A stretch of 41,351 bases of DNA from Clostridia bacterium (GTDB lineage: Bacteria; Bacillota; Clostridia; UBA1381), in contig CAADTH010000011.1 in assembly GCA_900751885.1 (NCBI GenBank), positions 1-41,351 of the forward strand, in the 5' to 3' direction. The notes under the pieces were generated by a model that was not told where the DNA came from, did no database searches, and saw nothing but the letters and a program-made list of their open reading frames with translations. Of the stretch, positions 24,723-32,072 are shown piece after piece. The translations under genes and the position numbers were made by a program. Within the stretch, counting starts at the first letter, position 1. Each line of letters opens with the position of its first letter.

Positions 24723-26161
24723 TGCACTTTCTCCTCTCCGTCTGTCATGGCGTCATCTACTACCGGTGTCGGCTGTGTATCCGTCAAAATCTTAGCGTTG
24801 ACAGTCATGCCGGTATAAAGTTCATATGGATCATCCACCACAACAGTAACAGGGTAAAGTACCGCTCCGCTCCCACTTGCTGCGCCCCCTGCCATTGCCG
24901 CTGCCTGACCAGACGACAGACTTGCATCCTGCGCACCAATGGTGTCGATGTAATCCACCGTCCCTGTATAGACAGTATCACCCATAGAGTCCGCTGTAAA
25001 TTCAACCTTCTGTCCCACTGCGATTTTGGTCACATCGAGTTCGTCCACCTTCAGTTTGAATATGGTTCTGGAGGTATCCACAATCGTTGCCATGCCTGCC
25101 ATGTTTGCCGCACTCAAGGTATCTCCCGCTTTGACTGTTTTCTTTGTCACCACGCCAGAAATCGGTGCCTTGACAACATATTTGGTCAATTGTTCTCTTT
25201 GCATTTTGAGCGCAAGCTCCGCATCACGAATCGAAAGTTCATTTTGCTTTTGATTGTTCACAAGCGCATCGTTTTTCAGAGATGCCACCTGTACACCAGC
25301 GCTTACGTGATCGCCCTCCTGGATTGGAAGCGACTCGATCTGTCCCGCGACCTGGGCAATCACCGTCTCACTGCCCGCCGCCTCAAATTCTCCTGCGTCA
25401 TTGCAGGCGATTGCCCCAATCACTGCTGTTCCCTTGTCCCCATCCTTGAGAGCGCCAGGATTTGCAACGGTCACCTCAACCAGACGCACAGAGTTTCCGC
25501 TTGCGGACACGCCATGTCCAGAACCGATACGCGTGACAGTCCCTGTCATAGCATATGACGTGCCGACCATGCTCACGTCCGCGCTCTGACCGACATAGAG
25601 CTGGTCTGCATCCGTGTCGATAAACGGCACCTTCAAGGTCATATTGCTGTCGTCAACTACCTCCGCAATCTTTGCGTTCGCCGTCACGCTGTCACCATTG
25701 TTGACATATACCGTGGTAACTGTGCCTGAAATCGGCGCGGTGACGTTGAGCTTGCGGATGTCGTCTGCAAGTGTGTTCTTGGAAAGCCGCGCCTTCTCAA
25801 GTCCCAGCTGTGCCTTAGCGATTGCGTCGTTGATGTCTTTGGTGTCGATGCGGTACAAAATGTCCCCCGCCTGTACCGCGTCGCCCTCCTCAAAATTCGC
25901 GCTCACAACGGTTCCTGTGACAGATGCCGCCACAGTCCGGGTGTCATTTCCCTCTACCTTCGCTGTACCTGTAATCTCATCGGGATTTGTAAGCTTTTTT
26001 TGCTGACTTTCTTCAACCGGCTGTGTGTTTGCGGTCTTTTCGCGCATTGACCATACAAGCCCGAACACGCACCCCACGATAGCAAGCACAATAACGACCG
26101 CTACAATCGCCATGATAAGCCGTTTTCTCCGTTTATTCTTCAACTGCTTTTCCAGTTCCAT
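24719..26161 (-). CDS. HlyD/MacA-type membrane fusion protein with internal duplication
   Basis: A 480-residue adaptor with one N-terminal transmembrane helix (IMAIVAVVIVLAIVGCVFGLV). Two consecutive adaptor modules follow. Module 1 (about 50-250) has half-lipoyl VAASVTGTVVSANFEEGD, a short helical pair, then APISGTVTTVYVNNGD and a beta-barrel part. Module 2 (about 255-460) repeats this with VIAQVAGQIESLPIQEGD, a helix pair, APISGVVTKKTVKAGD and a beta-barrel. Ordinary MacA-like proteins carry one such module. The start at ATG 26161 has GGGGGA 6 bases upstream; a TTG two codons earlier is less likely. It lies 19 bases after a second, shorter adaptor gene and overlaps the SLH gene. Confidence 0.88.
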   Translation of the reverse strand: MELEKQLKNKRRKRLIMAIVAVVIVLAIVGCVFGLVWSMREKTANTQPVEESQQKKLTNPDEITGTAKVEGNDTRTVAASVTGTVVSANFEEGDAVQAGDILYRIDTKDINDAIAKAQLGLEKARLSKNTLADDIRKLNVTAPISGTVTTVYVNNGDSVTANAKIAEVVDDSNMTLKVPFIDTDADQLYVGQSADVSMVGTSYAMTGTVTRIGSGHGVSASGNSVRLVEVTVANPGALKDGDKGTAVIGAIACNDAGEFEAAGSETVIAQVAGQIESLPIQEGDHVSAGVQVASLKNDALVNNQKQNELSIRDAELALKMQREQLTKYVVKAPISGVVTKKTVKAGDTLSAANMAGMATIVDTSRTIFKLKVDELDVTKIAVGQKVEFTADSMGDTVYTGTVDYIDTIGAQDASLSSGQAAAMAGGAASGSGAVLYPVTVVVDDPYELYTGMTVNAKILTDTQPTPVVDDAMTDGEEKVQ

Positions 26162-26180
26162 ATCCAATCCCCCTATGCTC

Positions 26181-26819
26181 TTATTTTACTCTGATTTTTA
26201 CTGTCGCGTTGGTTCCGATGATGTCCGAGAGTTTCACGCCGTCCTCCAGCTCAATCTTGATTGGAATGAGCTGTGTAACCTTTGTGTAGGTTCCGCTTGT
26301 TGACATGGACATGGTCTGTCCCGACGCGGCGCTCTGCGTGACCGATTCAACCTCCTTGACATATGCATGGAAGGTTTTTTTCGGATATGCGTCAAGCTTC
26401 ACTGAGACCTGCTGTCCCTCATGAATCTTGGTGATGTCCGTCTCCTCAATGTTCGCCTGCACATAAAGCTCGGATGTATCTGCTACAACCGCAAGCGGCG
26501 TGGTCTGCGCTACCATCTGGTCGAGTACCACATCAGATTGTACAATGACCCCCTCCACTGGAGATTTGACGAATGGACCGTTCTCAACCCGCCCGACAAT
26601 GCCGTTCTTGCCTACGGTATCGCCTGCCTGAATGTTAAGCTTCACAAGCTTTCCTGCAACCGGTGATGTAATGGTGTGAAGCTTTGCTGTCACCTTTGCA
26701 TTTTCCGTCTCAAAATAGGTATTAGACTGCCAATACACATAATATCCCACACCGACTCCTGCAAAGATCAGGACTGCCACAATGATTAGGATAATATTTT
26801 TTGCTTTTTTCATGGTCAT
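26181..26819 (-). CDS. Short HlyD-type membrane fusion protein
   Basis: A 212-residue adaptor with one N-terminal transmembrane helix (IILIIVAVLIFAGVGVGYYVYW), a biotinyl-lipoyl-like domain (HTITSPVAGKLVKLNIQAGD and SPVEGVIVQSDVVLDQMV) and a beta-barrel domain (LYVQANIEETDITKIHEGQQVSVKLD). The coiled-coil hairpin that normally joins the lipoyl halves is absent: only about a dozen residues lie between them. Such minimal adaptors occur with ABC exporters of Gram-positive bacteria. AGGAGG lies 5 bases before the first ATG; the second ATG two codons on is also possible. It sits between the ABC exporter genes and the duplicated adaptor. Confidence 0.88.
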   Translation of the reverse strand: MTMKKAKNIILIIVAVLIFAGVGVGYYVYWQSNTYFETENAKVTAKLHTITSPVAGKLVKLNIQAGDTVGKNGIVGRVENGPFVKSPVEGVIVQSDVVLDQMVAQTTPLAVVADTSELYVQANIEETDITKIHEGQQVSVKLDAYPKKTFHAYVKEVESVTQSAASGQTMSMSTSGTYTKVTQLIPIKIELEDGVKLSDIIGTNATVKIRVK

Positions 26820-26843
26820 GCTTCCCTCCTAAATACTTTTCTA

Positions 26844-28691
26844 TTATGACGCATCTTCCTCGCCCTTTTCAAATTGGCTGTTATATAAATCAGCGTAAAA
26901 GCCGCCTTGCTTCAATAGCTCATGGTGATTTCCCTGCTCAATGATGTCTCCGTCACGCATCACCAAAATAGAGTCCGCGTCCTTAATGGTCGAAAGCCGG
27001 TGAGCAATTACAAAGCTGGTACGGTTTTTCATCAGATTTGCCATTGCCTTTTGAATGAGGATTTCTGTCCTTGTGTCTACGCTCGAGGTCGCCTCATCGA
27101 GAATCAGGATTTTCGGATCGGCTAAAATCACGCGCGCAATCGTGAGAAGCTGCTTCTGCCCCTGCGAAATATTGCTTGCCGACTCATTTAAAATCGTGTG
27201 GTATCCCTCTGGTAGCGCGCTGATAAACTCATCGCAGTGCGCGGCACGAGCCGCTTTTCGCACCTCGTCCTCACTCTTATCAAAGTTTCCATAGCGGATG
27301 TTATCGAGAATGGACGCGTTATAAAGCCACGTCTCCTGCAATACCATGCCAAACATGCCGCGAAGCTGGGCGCGCGTCATATCTTGAATATCCACGCCGT
27401 CAACCAAAATATGCCCGGAATTGATTTCGTAAAAACGCATTAATAGCTTGATAATCGTACTCTTTCCCGCTCCAGTCGGACCGACAATCGCAATCTGCTG
27501 TCCTGGGTGCACCACAGACGAAAAATCGTGGATGATGATTTTATCCTCCGTGTACCCAAAGCACACATGAGAAAATTTCACCTTGCCCTCCACCTTGTCG
27601 TGGAGGATTGGATGATCAGTGTCCGCCGCTTCCTCCTCCTCGCCCAAGAACTCAAACACACGCTCCGCCGCCGCCGCGGTGGACTGGAGGGTGTTGGAGA
27701 TGTTGGCAAGCTGCATGATTGGCATGGTGAATGAGCGCATATACTGAATGAATGCCTGAATGTCACCAATCTCTACCTTACCGTGTACCGCAAGATAGCC
27801 GCCCAAAAGACAAATCATCACATAGCCGAGGTTGCCGACAAACTGCATAATTGGCTGCATCATTCCGGAGAGAAATTGTGATTTCCACGCTGAATTGTAC
27901 AGCTCATCGTTCATTTTTTCAAATTTGTCAATGGAATCCTGTTCTCCATTGAACACCTGAACCACATTGTGTCCGCCATACATTTCCTCGACATGTCCGT
28001 TGATATTTCCCAGGGAAATCTGCTGGTTTCTAAAGTGTACCTGGGATTTTTTCACCACCACCAGCGTAATTCCCATAGACAGCGGAATCACCAGCACCGC
28101 CATCAGTGTCATCAGCGGACTGATAGACAGCATCATCACGAGCACCCCCAGCACCATCGTCACAGATGTGATAATCTGTGTCAAGCTCTGGTTGAGCGTC
28201 TGGCTGACTGTATCGACATCGTTCGTGATACGCGAGAGCACCTCGCCGTGTGTGCGTGTGTCAAAGTATTTTAAAGGCATCCGGTTGATTTTCTCCGAAA
28301 TATCCTTTCGGAATTGGTAGGTCACCTTCATGGATACGCCGGACATGATAAAGTTTTGTATGTACGACAGGAGCGCAGATACCACATACAGCCCCAACAA
28401 AAGAAGAAGCATCCTAGATATGTAGTCAAAATCTGTCAAAAGTCCTGTTCCCATAAAATAGGCAATCAGACCCTCAAACAGCTTTGTCGTGACCTTCCCT
28501 AAAAGCTTCGGTCCGACGATATTAAATACCGTCGAGCACACTGCAAAAATCAGAACTGCACCTATCGCCGTATGGTACGGCTGCAGATAGTGTAAAAGGG
28601 TTCCCATCGTCTTTTTAAAATCTTTCGCTTTCCCAGGGGACGCGCCTTTTTTTCCATGTCCCCCCATTGGACCAGCTGGCATTGGGCTCAT
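26844..28691 (-). CDS. ABC exporter half-transporter with complete catalytic site
   Basis: A 615-residue type IV (TMD-NBD) exporter subunit. A Gly/Pro/Lys-rich N-terminus precedes six transmembrane helices (about 45-350). In the ATPase domain Walker A GPTGAGKST is at residues 404-412, the signature region is NISQGQKQLLTIARV, Walker B ILILDEATSSVD keeps the catalytic glutamate and the H-loop is IAHRLST. The signature LSGGQ is changed to ISQGQ. The start at 28691 overlaps the stop of the upstream gene (ATGA) with GAGGAG 8 bases before; the frame remains open to 28748, inside the other gene. With the upstream gene it should form a heterodimer of the LmrCD/TM287-288 kind. Confidence 0.92.
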   Translation of the reverse strand: MSPMPAGPMGGHGKKGASPGKAKDFKKTMGTLLHYLQPYHTAIGAVLIFAVCSTVFNIVGPKLLGKVTTKLFEGLIAYFMGTGLLTDFDYISRMLLLLLGLYVVSALLSYIQNFIMSGVSMKVTYQFRKDISEKINRMPLKYFDTRTHGEVLSRITNDVDTVSQTLNQSLTQIITSVTMVLGVLVMMLSISPLMTLMAVLVIPLSMGITLVVVKKSQVHFRNQQISLGNINGHVEEMYGGHNVVQVFNGEQDSIDKFEKMNDELYNSAWKSQFLSGMMQPIMQFVGNLGYVMICLLGGYLAVHGKVEIGDIQAFIQYMRSFTMPIMQLANISNTLQSTAAAAERVFEFLGEEEEAADTDHPILHDKVEGKVKFSHVCFGYTEDKIIIHDFSSVVHPGQQIAIVGPTGAGKSTIIKLLMRFYEINSGHILVDGVDIQDMTRAQLRGMFGMVLQETWLYNASILDNIRYGNFDKSEDEVRKAARAAHCDEFISALPEGYHTILNESASNISQGQKQLLTIARVILADPKILILDEATSSVDTRTEILIQKAMANLMKNRTSFVIAHRLSTIKDADSILVMRDGDIIEQGNHHELLKQGGFYADLYNSQFEKGEEDAS

Positions 28692-30421
28692 GACGACATC
28701 TCCTCTCTGCTCATCTGCGATGATGCGATTTCCTGATAAATCGGGCACGTCTCCAGAAGCGTTTCGTGAGTTCCCCGTCCGACAATCTGCCCGTTATCAA
28801 GGACAATAATCTGCTCTGCATTCATAATCGTGCTCACGCGCTGTGCTACCAAAAGTACTGTACTGTCCCCTGTCTCCTGCTTGAGCCGCGCGCGCAATGC
28901 CGCGTCTGTCTTGAGGTCAAGCGCGGAGAAGCTATCGTCGAAAATATTGATTGGCGCATTTTTGACAAGGGCACGCGCAATCGACAGTCTTTGCTTTTGT
29001 CCGCCCGACACGTTCGTTCCTCCCTGTGCAATCGGCGTCTTGTAGCCGGTCGGCTTGGAGGTGATAAACTCCGTTGCCTGTGCGATATCCGCGGCGCGCT
29101 CGATATTCTCCTGCGTGGAATTTTTATCCGCGTAGTAAAGATTTGATTCGACCGTTCCTGAAAACAGGATGCTCTTTTGTGGAACATATCCAATCCTTTC
29201 CCGAAGCTCATGCATTGGGACATCCCTGATATCTGTGCCGTCAATCAAAATCTGCCCCTGTGTCACATCGTAAAACCGTGGAATCAGGCTGACAAGCGTG
29301 GTCTTACCGCTTCCCGTCGCACCGATAAACGCCGTCGTCTCTCCAGGCTTCGCGATAAAGGAAATATGCTCCAGCACATTTCCCTGCCCGCCGGGATAGC
29401 GGAAGCTCACATCGCGAAACTCGACTGTCGCATCGAAGATATCGCTGTAAGTTACAGGCGTCTCCTTATCTACAATACTCGCCTCTGTCTCGAGCACCTC
29501 ATTGATACGGTTCGCTGATACCGCCGCTCGCGGAAGCATAATAAACATCATGGACATCATCAAAAACGCCTGCATAATCTGCATGGCATATTGCATATAC
29601 GCCATCATATCGCCGACATCCATCTTGAGGTTTGACACCTGCTTTGAACCAACCCATACAATCAGAATGGTCAAAAGGTTCATCACCAGCATCATGGCTG
29701 GCATCATGGTCGCAATCGAGCGGTTGACAAACAGGTTCGTGGATGTCAGCGTTTTATTTGCCTTGTCAAAGCGTTTCTCCTCAAACCGCTGGGTATTGAA
29801 TGCGCGAATAACGAGCATCCCCTCCAGGTTTTCCCTCATAACGAGGTTTAGGCGGTCGATATAGCCCTGTATTTTCTGAAACTTTGGCATTGCCACAGAA
29901 AATAAAATCAAAATAATTCCAATAAGCACTAAAACCGCAAGCGCAATAATCCATGACATGGACACGCTCTTGGAAAGTGCACGTACCACTCCGCCTACAC
30001 CCATAATCGGCGCATAGAATACCATTCGCACCAGCATGACCACAATCATCTGTACTTGTGTGATGTCATTGGTGGTACGGGTAATCAAGGACGCAGTTGA
30101 AAATTTATCAAATTCTGCATTGGAGAACGATTCGACCTTGGAAAACAGCTCACTTCGGAGCTTTTGAGAAACTCCTGCAGCGACGCGCGAGGCAATCAGT
30201 CCTACAATCACAGCGCAAATACTACCCAAAAGCGTCATACCCAGCATTTGAAGTCCTTTTTGAAAAATCAGTCCGGTATCTCCCGCCACAACGCCGTCAT
30301 TGACAATATCCGACATGAAGTCAGGAAGCGCCAAATCGCACATTGCCTGCACAAACAGCAGTGCAATTGCCAAAAGCACTGCACCTGCATAGGGAAGCAT
30401 GTATTTGATTACCTTCCACAT
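28688..30421 (-). CDS. ABC exporter half-transporter with degenerate catalytic residues
   Basis: A 577-residue type IV exporter subunit: six transmembrane helices (about 10-310) and an ATPase domain with Walker A GATGSGKTT at residues 367-375 and signature NVSGGQKQRLSIARAL. Two catalytic positions are altered. Walker B reads INIFDDSFSALD, with Asp in place of the catalytic Glu, and the H-loop histidine is Gln (VAQRVST). The partner subunit keeps Glu and His but has a changed signature, so one of the two ATP sites in the heterodimer would be degenerate, as in TM287/288 and LmrCD. The start overlaps the MarR gene by 13 bases with AGGTGA upstream. Substrates of such pumps range from drugs to peptides. 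Confidence 0.92.
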   Translation of the reverse strand: MWKVIKYMLPYAGAVLLAIALLFVQAMCDLALPDFMSDIVNDGVVAGDTGLIFQKGLQMLGMTLLGSICAVIVGLIASRVAAGVSQKLRSELFSKVESFSNAEFDKFSTASLITRTTNDITQVQMIVVMLVRMVFYAPIMGVGGVVRALSKSVSMSWIIALAVLVLIGIILILFSVAMPKFQKIQGYIDRLNLVMRENLEGMLVIRAFNTQRFEEKRFDKANKTLTSTNLFVNRSIATMMPAMMLVMNLLTILIVWVGSKQVSNLKMDVGDMMAYMQYAMQIMQAFLMMSMMFIMLPRAAVSANRINEVLETEASIVDKETPVTYSDIFDATVEFRDVSFRYPGGQGNVLEHISFIAKPGETTAFIGATGSGKTTLVSLIPRFYDVTQGQILIDGTDIRDVPMHELRERIGYVPQKSILFSGTVESNLYYADKNSTQENIERAADIAQATEFITSKPTGYKTPIAQGGTNVSGGQKQRLSIARALVKNAPINIFDDSFSALDLKTDAALRARLKQETGDSTVLLVAQRVSTIMNAEQIIVLDNGQIVGRGTHETLLETCPIYQEIASSQMSREEMSS

Positions 30422-30873
30422 ACTGTCTCACCTGCCTTCTGTTCCTCCTGCGCTAAAATCAAATCCAGCTTTCGGAGGATATGAAAAAACATCTCTTCCT
30501 CGCCCGGCGATAATTTCTCAAACACCTTTACCAAAAAGCTGCCTGCCTGGCGCATGCACCCTTGCATAGCGCGAGTGCCCTCGTCCGTAATTTTGACATA
30601 CACGACACGCCGGTCCGTCTTTTGATAATTTCTTTCGATAAACTTCTTTTCCTCCAATGTACTTGCCGCCTGCGACACCGCCGCACTGCTGATGCAGAAC
30701 GTGTCGCGGATATCGGAAAGACGCACACCTGCTTCCTTTCCGCCAAGGCTGACAATCAAATTCAAAATCATGAATTCACGCTGCGTCATTTCCTTAAAAA
30801 TATCGCTTCGATTGTGTAGATTTTTGATTTTCTGCACAATATCAAACAGCGACTGCATATCCTCTGCTTTCAT
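30409..30873 (-). CDS. MarR-family regulator of the ABC/HlyD/SLH operon
   Basis: A 154-residue winged-helix protein. The core shows REFMILNLIVSLGGKEAG, the recognition-helix area VRLSDIRDTFCISSAAVSQAASTLEEKKFIERN and the wing DRRVVYVKITDEGTRAM. MarR proteins are dimers that usually repress a neighbouring operon until a ligand binds. It is the first gene of the six-gene exporter operon, so it probably controls its own transcript. AAGGTGA lies before the start. A dyad TTAAT-CTAT-ATTAA (30927-30940) just downstream of the -10 box is a candidate operator. Confidence 0.9.
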   Translation of the reverse strand: MKAEDMQSLFDIVQKIKNLHNRSDIFKEMTQREFMILNLIVSLGGKEAGVRLSDIRDTFCISSAAVSQAASTLEEKKFIERNYQKTDRRVVYVKITDEGTRAMQGCMRQAGSFLVKVFEKLSPGEEEMFFHILRKLDLILAQEEQKAGETVCGR

Positions 30874-30926
30874 AGTTCACCTTCTCACTCTGTTAATACA
30901 GGTTAAAAGTAAATGTTTATGTACTA

Positions 30927-30969
30927 TTAATCTATATTAAAATTATACTCTGATTTTGCGTGGTGTCAA
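30927..30969 (-). promoter_or_regulatory. Promoter and candidate operator of the exporter operon
   Basis: On the minus strand TTGACA (30964-30969) and TATAAT (30942-30947) are 16 bases apart. The inverted repeat TTAAT/ATTAA (30927-30931 with 30936-30940) covers the expected transcription start, the usual place for a MarR operator. Confidence 0.7.
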
Positions 30970-31058
30970 TGATTTTTTTCTACTTGGACAAGCCAATTTT
31001 TGATTTTTGTTTATTTTCGCTGATTTTGCGTTATTCACCTGCCATGTTTTATCGACTA

Positions 31059-31087
31059 TTGACAAGAATCCATTTATTTCATATAAT
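31059..31087 (+). promoter_or_regulatory. Promoter of the second MarR gene
   Basis: TTGACA (31059-31064) and TATAAT (31082-31087) are 17 bases apart on the plus strand, 36 bases before the start at 31124. Confidence 0.85.
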
Positions 31088-31123
31088 AAATAGAAGTAGA
31101 ACAAGAAAGGATGCGGTATAGAG

Positions 31124-31573
31124 ATGGACTATACGACTTTTGTAATTGAACGTTTTTTACGCCTGCATCCTCTTTTAAAAAAGCTGTTTATCCGCCCGCT
31201 GGAGACGAGAGTGGCAAATGAAGTCTCCCCAACACAGATGCTGGTGCTGTTTACACTCAAATTGCGCGGTGAAATGAATATGACCCAGCTTGCAAGGGAG
31301 CTTTCTGTGTCCAAACAGCAGCTGACCAAAATCGTGGACGGGCTGGCGGAAAAGGAGTATATAGCGCGCAGGCGTGCTGAAGAAAACCGCCGCCTGATTC
31401 TAATCACCCTGACAAAACAAGGACAGCATTTCTTTCGTCAAATGAAGGCAGAAATGACCGGCGCACTGCTTCCACAATTTGAACTACTTTCCCAGCAGGA
31501 CTTAAAGGAGCTTGATGGGGCAATTAGCGTGATTGAGGAAAAGCTTGAAAAAATCGCAGAAAAACAGCAATAA
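31124..31573 (+). CDS. MarR-family transcriptional regulator, divergent from the exporter operon
   Basis: A 149-residue winged-helix protein: SPTQMLVLFTLKLRGEMN, helix-turn-helix MTQLARELSVSKQQLTKIVDGLAEK and wing RRRAEENRRLILITLTKQG. The C-terminal helix (DLKELDGAISVIEEKLEKI) is the dimer part. It is transcribed away from the exporter operon, which has its own MarR gene; the two -35 boxes are about 90 bases apart, so the proteins could affect each other's promoter. AAGGA lies 12 bases before the ATG, a rather long spacing. The rnpB promoter follows just after the stop. Confidence 0.9.
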   Translation: MDYTTFVIERFLRLHPLLKKLFIRPLETRVANEVSPTQMLVLFTLKLRGEMNMTQLARELSVSKQQLTKIVDGLAEKEYIARRRAEENRRLILITLTKQGQHFFRQMKAEMTGALLPQFELLSQQDLKELDGAISVIEEKLEKIAEKQQ

Positions 31574-31585
31574 CAGGTTCCTGCG

Positions 31586-31614
31586 TTGACATTTCACTTT
31601 TTTTGGGCTATAAT
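31586..31614 (+). promoter_or_regulatory. Promoter of the RNase P RNA gene
   Basis: TTGACA (31586-31591) and TATAAT (31609-31614) with a 17-base spacer end just before the RNA's 5' end near 31621. Confidence 0.9.
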
Positions 31615-31620
31615 AGGGAA

Positions 31621-31961
31621 GAGTAAATCAGACGGTCGCGTGTGCAGACCGAAAGGTCGTACACGAGGAAAGTCCGGGCTCCGAAGGGCAAGGGTGCCGG
31701 GTAATACCCGGTGGAGGCGACTCCAAGGATAGTGCAACAGAAAAAAAACGCCGGTATTTTCCGGTAAGTGTGGAAAGGTGCGGTAAGAGCGCACCAGGGG
31801 ACTGGCGACTACTCCCCTGTGTAAACCCCATCCGGAGCAACACCTCACAGGGATTGTCAAGCCGGCCCGGCGTTTTCCCGATTTGGTGGCTAGAGTTCGG
31901 CAGTAATGCCGCGCGTAGATAGATGATCGTCTAATACAGAACCCGGCTTACAGATTTGCTC
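31621..31961 (+). ncRNA. rnpB: RNase P RNA (bacterial A type)
   Basis: The catalytic RNA that trims the 5' leader of tRNA precursors. The conserved core elements are visible: GAGGAAAGTCCGGGCTCC from 31665, AGTGCAACAGAAA near 31731, and ACAGAACCCGGCTTA at 31936-31950. The two ends pair as helix P1, GAGTAAATC (31621-31629) with GATTTGCTC (31953-31961), with one G-U pair. The length of about 340 bases fits the A type found in Clostridia rather than the B type of Bacilli. Open frames on the opposite strand here are artefacts of the RNA. Confidence 0.97.
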
Positions 31962-31975
31962 ATGCTTGAGTATCC

Positions 31976-32006
31976 TCCCCCAAAACGCTTGTTTTGGGGG
32001 ATTTTC
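31976..32006 (+). terminator. Terminator after rnpB
   Basis: TCCCCCAAAAC (31976-31986) pairs perfectly with GTTTTGGGGGA (31991-32001) across a 4-base loop and is followed by TTTTCATTT. Confidence 0.9.
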
Positions 32007-32072
32007 ATTTCAAGTTATAATGCATATAAGGGTCATATATATTAAGTTAGGGACAGAAAAGGAGAACGACTC

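Noticed and set aside
31594..31860. Minus-strand open frames across the RNA gene region
   Set aside because: They lie antisense to the conserved core of RNase P RNA, lack ribosome binding sites and reflect the GC-rich RNA structure.
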